Source: Halopseudomonas maritima
Lineage (GTDB): Bacteria > Pseudomonadota > Gammaproteobacteria > Pseudomonadales > Pseudomonadaceae
Direction of reading: 5' to 3'
Assembly: GCF_021545785.1 (NCBI RefSeq)
Contig: NZ_CP079801.1
Coordinates: 372,001-436,000, forward strand
DNA: 64,000 nt
Every line of letters begins with the position of its first letter. The first letter of the stretch is position 1. This document shows positions 37,107 through 46,284 of this stretch, piece after piece. The position numbers and the translations under genes are program-made. The notes under the pieces are model-generated. The model did not search any database, was not told the DNA's origin, and saw only the letters and a list, made by a program, of their open reading frames with translations.

Positions 37107-38000
37107 CTACTCCAACGCCTCCGCACTCTCGCGACACAACTGCAGCCAGCGCTCCACACCCGCACTGCGAAACTTCTGTCGGTGCAGGGCAAAGTAAAAA
37201 CGACGGTGAAAGTTACGTTGCGGCACCGGCAGCGGCACCAGGCGCCCACGATTGAAAGCGTCCACCAGCGTGATCTCAGACAGACACCCCAGCCCCAACC
37301 CAGCCTCCACTGCACGCTTGATCGCCTCGGTATGCTGCAGCTCCAGCTTGATATCCAGACTGGACAACAGCCCGTGCATGGCCCAGTCGAAGTGCTGACG
37401 TGTGCCGGAGCCAGACTCGCGGACCACCCAGGCCGCGCTCAATAAATCCTCATCAGACAGCCAGGGCTTGCCGGCCAGCGGATGGTCTGGCGCGCAGAAC
37501 ACCACCAGCTCGTCATCGCGCCAATGCACCATATCCAGATCAGGATGGCGGCTTTCTCCTTCGATCAGGCCAAGATCGAGTTCAAAGTTAGCCACCTTGC
37601 GCACAATGGCCTCGGTGTTGCCCACCTCCAGCTCGACACGGGCGCCCTCTTGCTCGCCCATGTAGCGCGCCATGATTTCTACAGCCAGGTAGTTACCGAT
37701 GCTCAGGGTCGCCCCAACCCTCAGGTGCCCCGTGCCCTGATGCCGGGCCAGCGCACCTTCGAGGTTGCGCGCCTGTTCCAGCAGCGCCTGGGCCCGGGGG
37801 CGGATACTTTCCCCCAGAGCGTTGAGCTGCAGTCGCTTGCCAACCCGATCAAACAACTGCACGTCGAACTGGCTTTCCAGATCCTTGAGCGCGCTACTGG
37901 CCGCGGACTGCGACATCGACAGGCTGGCGGCAGCCCGCGTCAGGTTTTCGTAATGCGCCGTGGCCAGAAAAATCTCCAATTGGCGCAAGGTGTATTTCAT
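37107..38000 (-). CDS. finR: LysR-family regulator FinR of ferredoxin-NADP reductase
   Basis: 297 residues. The winged helix-turn-helix is at residues 1-60 (LRQLEIFLATAHYENLTRAA, MSQSAASSALKDLE) and the effector domain follows. It is divergent from fpr. In P. putida and P. aeruginosa the LysR protein at this place, FinR, activates fpr under oxidative and redox-cycling stress. The gene symbol therefore rests on context plus the family. Confidence 0.88.
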   Translation of the reverse strand: MKYTLRQLEIFLATAHYENLTRAAASLSMSQSAASSALKDLESQFDVQLFDRVGKRLQLNALGESIRPRAQALLEQARNLEGALARHQGTGHLRVGATLSIGNYLAVEIMARYMGEQEGARVELEVGNTEAIVRKVANFELDLGLIEGESRHPDLDMVHWRDDELVVFCAPDHPLAGKPWLSDEDLLSAAWVVRESGSGTRQHFDWAMHGLLSSLDIKLELQHTEAIKRAVEAGLGLGCLSEITLVDAFNRGRLVPLPVPQRNFHRRFYFALHRQKFRSAGVERWLQLCRESAEALE

Positions 38001-38026
38001 AATCGATTTTACCGAATAGCTATATA

Positions 38027-38037
38027 AGAATAATTCT
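38027..38037. promoter_or_regulatory. Candidate FinR operator in the finR-fpr intergenic region
   Basis: The palindrome AGAAT-A-ATTCT sits in an AT-rich stretch in the 102-nt divergent gap between finR and fpr, about 65 nt before the fpr start. Position and symmetry suit a LysR-type binding site. It has not been compared with a mapped site. Confidence 0.45.
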
Positions 38038-38102
38038 CTTTAACACAAAAGCGTACCGCGCGTAGACTCGCCTCCCAAGAGATGTTCACTTCTGGAGGCG
38101 TC

Positions 38103-38876
38103 ATGGCAGGTTTCAACACCGAAAAGGTACTTAGTGTGCACCACTGGACAGACACCCTGTTCAGCTTCAAGCTCACCCGTGATCCAGGTTTTCGTTTCAA
38201 GAACGGACACTTCATCATGATTGGCCTGGAAGTGGAAGGTCGCCCCCTGATGCGTGCCTACAGTATCGCCAGCCCCAACCACGAAGACACCCTGGAGTTC
38301 TTCAGCATCAAGGTACAGGACGGCCCGCTGACCTCGCGCCTGCAGAACATTCAGGTGGGCGATCAGATCATGATCAGCCGCAAGCCCACCGGCACCCTGG
38401 TGCTGGATCATCTGATTCCCGGTCGCAACCTGTATCTGCTGAGCACCGGCACGGGCCTTGCGCCCTTTATCAGCATCATCCAGGACCCGGAGACCTACGA
38501 GCAGTACGACAAGGTAATCCTCACCCACGGTTGCCGCAACGTGCGCGACCTGGCCTATGAAGAGCTGATTACCGAGACGCTGCCGAACAACGAGTTCTTC
38601 GGCGATCTGGTGCGTGAAAAGCTGATCTACTACCCCACCGTCACCCGCGAACCGTTCCGCAACGAAGGCCGCCTGACGGATCTGATGAGCAACGGCAAGC
38701 TGTTTGAAGATATCGGCCTGCCGACGTTCGATCTGGAGCAGGACCGCTTCATGCTCTGCGGCAGCCCCAGCATGCTCAAGGACTGCTGCGAAATCCTCGA
38801 CGCCCACGGCTTCCAGGAAGCCCGCCACGGCGACCAGGGTCACTACGTGATCGAGCGCGCCTTCGTCGAGAAGTAA
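38103..38876 (+). CDS. fpr: Ferredoxin-NADP(+) reductase
   Basis: 257 residues from the ATG at 38103 with a strong GGAGG. A FAD/NADP flavoenzyme that exchanges electrons between NADPH and ferredoxin or flavodoxin. The FAD-binding motif RAYSIASPN is present, as are the phosphate-binding glycine loop STGTGLAPF and the NADP region FMLCGSPSML. The C-terminal residues (VIERAFVEK) match the short Fpr of Pseudomonas. It is transcribed away from its likely regulator finR. Confidence 0.96.
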   Translation: MAGFNTEKVLSVHHWTDTLFSFKLTRDPGFRFKNGHFIMIGLEVEGRPLMRAYSIASPNHEDTLEFFSIKVQDGPLTSRLQNIQVGDQIMISRKPTGTLVLDHLIPGRNLYLLSTGTGLAPFISIIQDPETYEQYDKVILTHGCRNVRDLAYEELITETLPNNEFFGDLVREKLIYYPTVTREPFRNEGRLTDLMSNGKLFEDIGLPTFDLEQDRFMLCGSPSMLKDCCEILDAHGFQEARHGDQGHYVIERAFVEK

Positions 38877-38892
38877 CCCCCGCGTTAATACA

Positions 38893-38929
38893 AAAGGCCC
38901 GGTGCGTATCTCACGCACCGGGCCTTTTT
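38893..38929. terminator. Bidirectional rho-independent terminator after fpr
   Basis: Eleven-bp arms GGCCCGGTGCG/CGCACCGGGCC are followed by five T on the plus strand and preceded by AAAA. It lies between convergent fpr and the small membrane-protein gene and can serve both. Confidence 0.93.
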
Positions 38930-38944
38930 GCTAACTGCAGCCAA

Positions 38945-39136
38945 CTAGGAGGTACTGCTCTTGGGCCCGGCCACAAACCAGATAATCAACCCCAGCAGCG
39001 GCAGCAGCACCACCAGCAAAATCCACAGCAGCTTGGCGCCGGTACTGGCACCACTTTGCAAAATGTTGATGATGGCCCAGATATCGCCAATCAAAATCAG
39101 CAAACCAACCAGCCCACCGCCCGTATTGAAGTTCAT
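38945..39136 (-). CDS. Small two-helix membrane protein (PLDc_N-type)
   Basis: 63 residues with two hydrophobic helices (GLLILIGDIWAIINILQSG and LLWILLVVLLPLLGLIIWFV). The turn between them and the PLLGLIIWF pattern are those of the phospholipase D-nuclease N-terminal domain family (PF13396 type), found as stand-alone small proteins. Function unknown. It is monocistronic, with a terminator at its end. Confidence 0.75.
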   Translation of the reverse strand: MNFNTGGGLVGLLILIGDIWAIINILQSGASTGAKLLWILLVVLLPLLGLIIWFVAGPKSSTS

Positions 39137-39194
39137 GCAGCCCCCTCTTTTTTATGTGTCGCCCCAGTATAGGAAGCAAAAACCAATCTCGCCG

Positions 39195-39662
39195 TCAAAT
39201 TTCCAAGGGCGCCAGGTTTACCAGCGTCGACACCGCAACGGGGGCATAGATCAACGCGTTTTCGTTGTCGGCAGTATCCACCCAGCAGCCTGTCTGGCCT
39301 GGCGTCGGCAAGATGCACTGCTGCAGGCCAGCCGGCAGTATCAAGCGGTCGCCCGCCCCTAGCGCAAGCAGCAGCACCCAGCCCTCACTAGCCAGGCAAA
39401 GTCGCACATGCCCCTGCTCTATCCGACGTTCCAACGCGCCGCAAGCAAAGACCTCGGCAGCGTCGATGCGCTCATCCGGCTGCTCATAGGCCGGCGCACC
39501 ACGGCGCTCGTGCCGCTGCTGAACGCCAACCGCTGCCGGCGCCCCGTCCGCCAGCAAGGTGATGCCGTTAGCGGACAACTCAGCCCGGATATCCTGCTCG
39601 TGAGTCAGTACTCGGCGCGGACAGAACAGATCATCCGCGCTATAGACCGCCAGTATGCTCAT
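39195..39662 (-). CDS. Degenerate acireductone-dioxygenase-like cupin
   Basis: 155 residues. The start SILAVYSADD, the helix LTHEQDIRAELSANGI and the cupin strands around GDRLILPAGLQQC align with acireductone dioxygenase (MtnD). The metal-binding His-x-His and Glu cluster and the later His are absent: the place of GTPHWF reads GLQQCI. It is unlikely to be a metal dioxygenase. The start overlaps the MFS stop by 4 nt (ATGA), so the two are co-translated. I do not know its function. Confidence 0.7.
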   Translation of the reverse strand: MSILAVYSADDLFCPRRVLTHEQDIRAELSANGITLLADGAPAAVGVQQRHERRGAPAYEQPDERIDAAEVFACGALERRIEQGHVRLCLASEGWVLLLALGAGDRLILPAGLQQCILPTPGQTGCWVDTADNENALIYAPVAVSTLVNLAPLEI

Positions 39663-40834
39663 CCAGCCCCCTTGGTTGATTGGTCACGCAAGCGCATCAG
39701 CAACAACAGCATGCCGGCGAAGGCCGCCAACGCGGCAGCTGCGAAAGTCAGCGTGGGGCCCAGGCCTGCCCAGGCGTAACCAGAACACAGCGCGCCCAGC
39801 GCCCCACCAATACCCGCCAGCGTGGCATAAAGTGCCTGCCCCTGTCCCTGATACCTTTCGCCAAAGCGTTGCTGAACCAGATGGATCGAGGCCACGTGAA
39901 AAGCGCCGAAGGTTGCCGCATGCAGTACCTGCGCAAACAGCAGCACCGCCAGATTGTCAGCCAACTGCCCCAACAGCAGCCAACGCAGCGCCGCCAGGCC
40001 GAAACTCACCACCAGCAACTGTCGCAGAGTGACCCAGGTCAGCAGCCGATGCATGAACACAAACAGCACAATCTCGGCCAGTACACCGAGCGCCCAGAGC
40101 ATGCCGATCAGTCCGCGGCTGTAGCCGAGCGCCTCCAGGTGGATACTGAGAAAGGTGTAGTACGGGCCATGCGATAGCTGCATCAGTGCTACCGCCACAA
40201 AGAACGCGGGCACACCCGGCTGACGCAAACGGCGCATAAAGCCGTCCCCTGGGATGGCAGTGGTTGCCGCCTGCCTCGGCGGCTGCGGCACCAGCGCGCT
40301 GCACAGCACAATCAGCAGCATGATGCCGAACATTGCCAGCGGATAGGCTCCCATGCCAAGGCGCTGCAGCAGCAGGCCCAGCAGCACCACGGTGAGAATA
40401 AAGCCGACCGAGCCCCACAGCCGCAGCTGACTGTAGCGCGCCGACTGGGCGCCCAGGTGAGCCAGTGTGATGGCTTCAAACTGCGGTAGCACGGCATGCC
40501 AGAAAAAGCTGTGCAGCGCCATGATCGCCGCCAGCCACCAATAGTCCTGACGCAGAAAGATGCCTGCGAAAAACACCGCTGTGAGCAGCGCGCCCACCCG
40601 CACGATCAGCAACCGCTGCCCGGTGGCATCGCCCAGCCAGCCCCACAGGTTGGGCGCGATACAGCGCATCAGCATGGGGATTGCCACCAGCTCACCAATG
40701 CGCGCCGGCGCAAAACCCAGTGACTCGAAATACAGGGACAGGAAAGGCGCCACACCACCCAACAGGGCAAAGTAGGCGAAATAGAAACCGGACAGCCGCC
40801 AATATGGCAGCTGCCCCGCAGTCCGGACGCTCAC
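39659..40834 (-). CDS. MFS transporter (HcaT/PA1682-like)
   Basis: 391 residues with about 12 helices and the start YWRLSGFYFAYFALLGGVAPF that is typical of the MFS_1-like (HcaT, nucleoside/phenylpropionate) group. The start is GTG at 40834, without a strong ribosome-binding site. It follows aroC on the same strand, as PA1682 does aroC in P. aeruginosa. Substrate unknown. It overlaps the degenerate cupin gene downstream. Confidence 0.87.
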   Translation of the reverse strand: MSVRTAGQLPYWRLSGFYFAYFALLGGVAPFLSLYFESLGFAPARIGELVAIPMLMRCIAPNLWGWLGDATGQRLLIVRVGALLTAVFFAGIFLRQDYWWLAAIMALHSFFWHAVLPQFEAITLAHLGAQSARYSQLRLWGSVGFILTVVLLGLLLQRLGMGAYPLAMFGIMLLIVLCSALVPQPPRQAATTAIPGDGFMRRLRQPGVPAFFVAVALMQLSHGPYYTFLSIHLEALGYSRGLIGMLWALGVLAEIVLFVFMHRLLTWVTLRQLLVVSFGLAALRWLLLGQLADNLAVLLFAQVLHAATFGAFHVASIHLVQQRFGERYQGQGQALYATLAGIGGALGALCSGYAWAGLGPTLTFAAAALAAFAGMLLLLMRLRDQSTKGAG

Positions 40835-40847
40835 GCCAGTGGCCGGC

Positions 40848-41939
40848 TTACAGCTGCCCCAGTACCGGGGTGCTGACCTTGACGTCAGCGTTCTGTGCGC
40901 GGTGACGCAGCAGATGATCCAGCAGCACCAACGCCATCATCGCCTCGGCAATCGGTGTTGCGCGAATACCCACGCAGGGGTCGTGACGGCCCTTGGTAAT
41001 AACGTCCACCGGCTCGCCATTCACGTCGATGGAACGACCGGGGGTGGTGATGCTGGACGTAGGCTTGAGCGCCAGGCTGGCGACAATCGGCTGACCGGAC
41101 GAGATACCGCCGAGTACACCACCGGCCTGATTGCTGACAAAGCCTTGCGGCGTCAGCTCGTCACGGTGCTCAGTACCGCGCTGGGCAACAGAGGCAAAGC
41201 CGGCACCAATCTCGACACCCTTGACGGCGTTGATGCTCATCAGCGCGTAGGCCAGTTCGGCATCCAGACGGTCGAAGATCGGCTCGCCCAGCCCCGGCGG
41301 CACACCCTCGGCAACCACGGTGATCTTGGCACCCACCGAGTCCTGATCACGGCGCAGCTGGTCCATGTAGGCTTCCAGCTCGGGGATCTTGTCCGGATCT
41401 GCGCTGAAGAAGGCGTTATCGTTCACGCCGTCCCAGCTTTTGAAGGGAATCTCGATCGGCCCCAGCTGGCTCATGTAGCCGCGCACCTGAATGCCCTGGG
41501 TAGCCAGGTATTTCTTGGCAATGGCGCCAGCAGCAACGCGCATGGCGGTTTCCCGCGCCGAAGAACGGCCGCCGCCACGGTAGTCGCGCAGGCCGTACTT
41601 GTGGTGGTAGGTGTAGTCGGCGTGGGCCGGACGGAACAGATCCTTGATCGCCGAGTAGTCCTTGGACTTTTGATCGGTATTGCGAATTAGCAAGCCAATC
41701 GGGCAGCCGGTGGTCACCCCCTCAAATACCCCGGACAGAATCTCGACCTCATCGGCCTCCTGACGCTGGGTGGTGTGGCGGCTGGTGCCGGGCTTGCGGC
41801 GGTCCAGATCACGCTGCAGGTCTTCGCCGGACAGCGGCAGACCGGGCGGGCAGCCATCAACAATGGCGACCAGCGCCGGGCCATGACTTTCGCCAGCCGT
41901 GGTGACAGTGAAGAGGGTACCGAGCGTGTTTCCAGACAT
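40848..41939 (-). CDS. aroC: Chorismate synthase
   Basis: 363 residues. It makes chorismate from EPSP with reduced FMN. The start SGNTLGTLFTVTTAGESHGP and the signatures RPAHADYTYHHKYG and GGGRSSARETAMRVAAGA are diagnostic. It is the last shikimate-pathway enzyme and supplies, among others, the tryptophan route encoded upstream in this window. Confidence 0.97.
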   Translation of the reverse strand: MSGNTLGTLFTVTTAGESHGPALVAIVDGCPPGLPLSGEDLQRDLDRRKPGTSRHTTQRQEADEVEILSGVFEGVTTGCPIGLLIRNTDQKSKDYSAIKDLFRPAHADYTYHHKYGLRDYRGGGRSSARETAMRVAAGAIAKKYLATQGIQVRGYMSQLGPIEIPFKSWDGVNDNAFFSADPDKIPELEAYMDQLRRDQDSVGAKITVVAEGVPPGLGEPIFDRLDAELAYALMSINAVKGVEIGAGFASVAQRGTEHRDELTPQGFVSNQAGGVLGGISSGQPIVASLALKPTSSITTPGRSIDVNGEPVDVITKGRHDPCVGIRATPIAEAMMALVLLDHLLRHRAQNADVKVSTPVLGQL

Positions 41940-42054
41940 ACCAAGAACCTGAGCTAAACGTGGGCAGTGCGGCAGTATACCCGCTGGCCGTTGGCGGTGA
42001 CAGCCTGCGGCCCGGCGGGTAGGCTACGCCCTCACCTTCAATGCCGGAGCCACC

Positions 42055-42825
42055 ATGAGCGAGCTGCTGCCGTTATTGCTACCCGACAACCTGGCTCCGC
42101 ACTGGGCGATGATCCTGATCCTGGCAGCCGCTCTCACCTCCGCCGTGACCGCTGCGATGGGCGCCGGCGGTGGTGTCATGTTGCTGGCGATCATGGCCCT
42201 GATCATGCCGGCTGCGGCGATTATCCCTGTCCACGGCATGGTGCAGCTGGGGTCCAACGCCAACCGCGCACTGATGACCTGGCGCCACATCAACCTGCGG
42301 GTAATCGCCTGGTTCGCGCCGGGCGTGGTGCTGGGCGCACTGGCGGCCAGTGTGCTGTTGGTGCGCCTGCCGCTGGCAGTGGTGCAACTGAGCATTGCGC
42401 TGTTTATCTTGCTGCTGTGCTGGGGCCCGGCCATCCCCAAGGTCGCCACCGGCCCGATAGGCACCCTGCTCGCCTCAGTGATAACCAGCTTTCTCAGCCT
42501 GTTTGTCGGTGCCACCGGGCCGTTGGTAGCCGCCTTCATTAAGCAGCAACAAGCACACCAGCGGTTGCAGACAGTGGCCACCTTTGCCGCCGCCATGAGC
42601 TTGCAGCACCTGCCCAAGGCCTTTGCCTTCAGCGCCGCCGGGTTTATCTTCCATGATTGGCTCGCCTTGATGGCTGCCATGATCGCCGCTGGCGCACTCG
42701 GCACCTGGCTGGGCCTGCACCTGCTCAAGCGCATGAGTGATCGACACTTTGGACGGCTGTTCAACCTGACACTCAGCCTGCTGGCCGCTCGCCTGATATG
42801 GGAGGCTCTGCGTAGCGGTTGGTGA
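42055..42825 (+). CDS. TauE/SafE-family membrane permease
   Basis: 256 residues with about eight hydrophobic helices in two similar halves. The TauE/SafE pattern is visible: TAAMGAGGGVMLLAIM and FLSLFVGATGPLVAAF. Such proteins export sulfite or organosulfonate-related anions or other metabolites. No sulfur genes are adjacent, so the substrate is open. Confidence 0.85.
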   Translation: MSELLPLLLPDNLAPHWAMILILAAALTSAVTAAMGAGGGVMLLAIMALIMPAAAIIPVHGMVQLGSNANRALMTWRHINLRVIAWFAPGVVLGALAASVLLVRLPLAVVQLSIALFILLLCWGPAIPKVATGPIGTLLASVITSFLSLFVGATGPLVAAFIKQQQAHQRLQTVATFAAAMSLQHLPKAFAFSAAGFIFHDWLALMAAMIAAGALGTWLGLHLLKRMSDRHFGRLFNLTLSLLAARLIWEALRSGW

Positions 42826-42919
42826 CATTCATTACAGATTACCGTCATCCGGCCGATACAGGCTGGAGAGGTGCGTAAGCACCTGAAGTCCCGTAGTCGC
42901 GTAGTCCCAGGGTGAACGC

Positions 42920-43699
42920 ATGACCTCAACTGACGTATTGGCCGACAGCAACAACCCGGAGCAAAGCGCCCCGAGGGACCCGTTCGCCCGCACCAAACCG
43001 TCGGATTCCTACTGGGTACAGCTCAAACCCGTATTCAAGGCGCGCATCCTGGTACACCCGGAAAAGCTCGCCCAGATCGCAGTGACCCAGGAGCAGGCGG
43101 GCGTGCTGGAGCTGCTGCGTCTACAGGTGCGATTTGAGGGTGAGCCACTGCCCGAGGCTGGCAATCGCATGGAAGTGCTGGTGGACCACAAACGCCGGCG
43201 GGTGCGCTTTGGCCCCGTCGAGGGCGTGCACATTCAGCCAGCTCAGCGCGGGCTGGGCACCTTCATGCTGGCACAGCTGATTCACTGGTGTCAGCGCTAC
43301 TGCGGTGACTACGCCGTTACGCCTATCACCTTGCGCGCCACCGATGCCGCCACTGAAGACGCGCGCAAAGCACGCGATGCGATCCTCAGCCACGCGGGCT
43401 TTATCATCACCCCGCTGGACGCCGCGGCCGGTACCGCCCTGGCCCAGGCCAACCGAGTCAACGACCTGATTGGCAGCTGGAACACCGAGCGCATCCAACC
43501 GCTGCAGGTCAACACGCTACTGGCCCAACTGCGCGAACATGAAGGTCTGAACCAGAAGCAGAGCGCCCAAATCAATCAGCTGGAGTCTGCCATCGCCAGT
43601 TACAAGCGCGCTGACCTCGGCAACCGTTTCGCCATCGGTTGCCTGATCGTGTTTTCGATCTTTCAGGCGCTCATGCTGCTATGGGTGGTGCTGCACTGA
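42920..43699 (+). CDS. GNAT-like protein with a C-terminal membrane anchor
   Basis: 259 residues. The middle part contains IQPAQRGLGTFMLAQLIHWC, which resembles the acetyl-CoA-binding (Q/R)xxGxG/A motif of GNAT acetyltransferases. A coiled-coil segment and one transmembrane helix (FAIGCLIVFSIFQALMLLWV) close the protein. I do not recognise the family by name; acetyltransferase activity is inference. It converges with prmB, with no gap. Confidence 0.6.
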   Translation: MTSTDVLADSNNPEQSAPRDPFARTKPSDSYWVQLKPVFKARILVHPEKLAQIAVTQEQAGVLELLRLQVRFEGEPLPEAGNRMEVLVDHKRRRVRFGPVEGVHIQPAQRGLGTFMLAQLIHWCQRYCGDYAVTPITLRATDAATEDARKARDAILSHAGFIITPLDAAAGTALAQANRVNDLIGSWNTERIQPLQVNTLLAQLREHEGLNQKQSAQINQLESAIASYKRADLGNRFAIGCLIVFSIFQALMLLWVVLH

Positions 43700-44605
43700 T
43701 CAGCCGGCAAACAGCGCCTGAAAATGGCGACACTGCTCGGCGCTGAGCACAAACACCCCGTGGCCGCCATGACGGAACTTGACCCACTCAAAGTCCACCT
43801 CGGGCCACTCGGCCATCACATGCACCATGCTGTTACCCACTTCAATCACCAGCACACCGTCTTCACTCAGGTAGTCCGCTGCCTCAGCCAGCATGCGGCG
43901 TACCAGGTCCAGACCGTCCTCCCCCGCTGCCAGGCCCATCTCCGGCTCGTGGCGGTACTCATCCGGTAGCGTATCCATGTCTTCGGCATCGACATAGGGC
44001 GGGTTGCTGACGATCAGATCAAACCGCTCGCCGGCCAGCCCATCAAAGCCGTCAGACCAACGTGCCTCTACCCGCTCGGCCAGCGCGTGCAGTTCGACAT
44101 TCTGCTCAGCCACCGCCAGCGCGTCAGCCGACAGATCAGCCAGCACCACCTCGGCCTCCGGAAAGGCGTAGGCGCAGGCAATACCAATGCAGCCGCTACC
44201 GGTGCACAAATCCAGAATGCGCGCGGGTTCGCGCTCCAGCCAGGGCTCAAAGCGCCCTTCAATCAGCTCGGCGATAGGCGAGCGCGGCACCAGCACACGG
44301 TCATCCACCACAAAGTCCAGCCCGGCAAAGCGCGCATGGCCTGTCAGGTAGGCCGCCGGCATGCGCAGGCGGATACGCTCTTCCAGCAGCGCAACCACGG
44401 CCTCGCGCTCTTGCTCGGTTACTCGACACTGCAGGTACTCCTGCGGCGTTTCCCAGGGCAGATACAACGCGTGCAGCACCAGCAGCCGCGCCTCATCCCA
44501 GGCATTGTCGGTGCCGTGCCCAAAAAACAGCTCAGCCTGATGGAAGCGGCTAACGCCCCAGCGGACGAGATCCTGAATGCTGTGCAGTGCAGAGTGTTCG
44601 CTCAT
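43700..44605 (-). CDS. prmB: 50S ribosomal protein L3 N(5)-glutamine methyltransferase
   Basis: 301 residues from the ATG at 44605. It methylates a glutamine of ribosomal protein L3. The SAM loop DLCTGSGCIGIA and the glutamine-methyltransferase signature SNPPYV are present, as is LVPRSPIAELIE, which marks PrmB rather than PrmC. No prfA is adjacent, which supports PrmB. Confidence 0.93.
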   Translation of the reverse strand: MSEHSALHSIQDLVRWGVSRFHQAELFFGHGTDNAWDEARLLVLHALYLPWETPQEYLQCRVTEQEREAVVALLEERIRLRMPAAYLTGHARFAGLDFVVDDRVLVPRSPIAELIEGRFEPWLEREPARILDLCTGSGCIGIACAYAFPEAEVVLADLSADALAVAEQNVELHALAERVEARWSDGFDGLAGERFDLIVSNPPYVDAEDMDTLPDEYRHEPEMGLAAGEDGLDLVRRMLAEAADYLSEDGVLVIEVGNSMVHVMAEWPEVDFEWVKFRHGGHGVFVLSAEQCRHFQALFAG

Positions 44606-44746
44606 GGATAATCCTTGTTCAGTACAGGCGGCCATTCTACCTCGGCGCGCGCTGGCGACCAGCAGGCTGGCAACATCCGCGGTAACGCAGGGGCTCATTC
44701 GCAAGCGGCTGCTGGTACACTGCGGTTTTGCACGATGGCCAGCAGC

Positions 44747-45319
44747 ATGACACAGGATTTCTCCTCCGACGACGATCTCGACCTTTTCCGCCAGGCCGTG
44801 CAGGGCGCCAAGCGCTTGAAGCACGACCGCGCCGAGGTCGGCAAAGCGCCCCGCGACCGCGCCAACATCGCTGCCAGTCGCCAACGCGCCACCCTCAAAG
44901 ACAACGCCATTGTGGTGGATGGCCTGTCTGATCAGTTTGTCATTGATGTCGACCCAGAGCAGGAGCTGGCCTGGGCAGCCAACGGCGTGCAGGATGCCCA
45001 GCTGCGCAAGCTCAAGCTCGCCCAGATCCCTTTTGACGGCTCGATTGATCTGCATGGCATGAGCATCGAGCGTGCGCGCGAGCTGCTCTGGGACTTTCTG
45101 GCCGAAGCGGTGAAGCAGGAGATTCGCTGTGTGCGAGTCACCCACGGCAAGGCCCGTCGATTAGATGGCCGCAAGCCGCTGATGAAGAGTCACGTTAATA
45201 CCTGGCTGCGCCAGCACGACAAGGTTCTGGCCTTTACCTCGTGCGTCGCACGCCACGGCGGCACCGGCTCGGTGTATGTGCTGTTGCGACGGACCATGCT
45301 GGAGGGGCGCGACGACTGA
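44747..45319 (+). CDS. Smr-domain protein
   Basis: 190 residues from the ATG at 44747, which gives the usual start of Pseudomonas homologues; an ATG at 44735 is also possible. A C-terminal Smr (MutS2 C-terminal-like) domain is clear: SIDLHGMSIERAREL, VRVTHGKARRLDG and ARHGGTGSVYVLLR. Smr proteins are nucleic-acid endonucleases or nickases; the substrate of this small form is unknown. Confidence 0.88.
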   Translation: MTQDFSSDDDLDLFRQAVQGAKRLKHDRAEVGKAPRDRANIAASRQRATLKDNAIVVDGLSDQFVIDVDPEQELAWAANGVQDAQLRKLKLAQIPFDGSIDLHGMSIERARELLWDFLAEAVKQEIRCVRVTHGKARRLDGRKPLMKSHVNTWLRQHDKVLAFTSCVARHGGTGSVYVLLRRTMLEGRDD

Positions 45320-45325
45320 GCGCTA

Positions 45326-45535
45326 TCAGTCACTCGCCGTTTTAACATCGCGCTTGAGTACCAGCACCACCAGATAGAGCAGCGAGAACGGCGGGATAAA
45401 CGCCAGCACAAAGCCCAGAATCGAGCCCAGTACCGGCGTTTGCGTCTTGCGTACGCTGAGGTAAGCCGACAGCCCCGTTGCCAGCACAATCCAGCCGGCC
45501 AGTACCTGCCCCAACAGCGCGATATTGATATTCAT
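45326..45535 (-). CDS. Small two-helix membrane protein
   Basis: 69 residues from the ATG at 45535. Two hydrophobic helices (LLGQVLAGWIVLATGLSAYL and LGSILGFVLAFIPPFSLLYL) and a basic tail. I do not recognise the family. It converges with the Smr gene at a 6-nt gap. Confidence 0.6.
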   Translation of the reverse strand: MNINIALLGQVLAGWIVLATGLSAYLSVRKTQTPVLGSILGFVLAFIPPFSLLYLVVLVLKRDVKTASD

Positions 45536-45606
45536 GGCGCCCCTGCTCCCTGCCTGTGCGAAAGACGCCACCCTGCCTGAACCAGCCCGGCGGCGCAAGC
45601 AGGGCG

Positions 45607-46284
45607 CTAGTCGGTAAAGCCTACGAAGTTGGCCACATCGGTCACCTCGCGGCGCCGCGATACCACCGCATTGGCCGGGAAGCTGTCATCGGGATAGCCC
45701 ATTGCAACGCAGATAATGATCACCTGATCATCCGGAATGCCCGCATGCTCGCGCACCACCGGTGAATGCATGATGCCCTGGCTGTTGACCACACAGCCCA
45801 AACCGCGTGACCAAGCCGCGTTGACCAGACCATTGACCAGCGCGCCGCAGTCAAACTGAGCGATATCGCCCTCACGCAGATCGCGGTCGTAGGTCACCAC
45901 GATAGAAACCGGCGCATCAAATTGACGAAAGCCACGCAATACCCAGTCCTGTCGCTTCTCCTTGTCGTCCCGGGCAATACCCATGGCCTCAAACAACTGC
46001 ACGGCGATCTCTACCTGGCGTTGGCGATGCAAGCCTTCGTAGCTGCCGGAGTCACGGGTTTCCTTGGAGGGTTTTACCCCGGTCACCATGCGCTCGGTAT
46101 TCTCGGCGCGAATGCGGTCTAGCGGCTCACCTGTCAGCACATGAAGGTGCCAGGGCTGAGAGTTCATCGACGATGGCGCGCGCGTCGCCAAACCAATCAC
46201 CTCTTCCAGCACGCTGCGCGGTACCGGCTCAGGTTTGAATGCACGAATACTGCGCCGTCCCAACACCACCTCGTCGTAATTCAC
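45607..46284 (-). CDS. Nitroreductase-family flavoprotein
   Basis: 225 residues from a GTG at 46284. AGGAG lies 7 nt upstream of this GTG and inside the longer reading that begins at ATG 46299, so I prefer the shorter start. The nitroreductase pattern RRSIRAFKPEPV, PSSMNSQPWHLHV and ARDDK... through GYPDDSFPAN is complete. These FMN enzymes reduce nitro compounds or quinones with NAD(P)H. The physiological substrate is unknown. Confidence 0.85.
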   Translation of the reverse strand: MNYDEVVLGRRSIRAFKPEPVPRSVLEEVIGLATRAPSSMNSQPWHLHVLTGEPLDRIRAENTERMVTGVKPSKETRDSGSYEGLHRQRQVEIAVQLFEAMGIARDDKEKRQDWVLRGFRQFDAPVSIVVTYDRDLREGDIAQFDCGALVNGLVNAAWSRGLGCVVNSQGIMHSPVVREHAGIPDDQVIIICVAMGYPDDSFPANAVVSRRREVTDVANFVGFTD

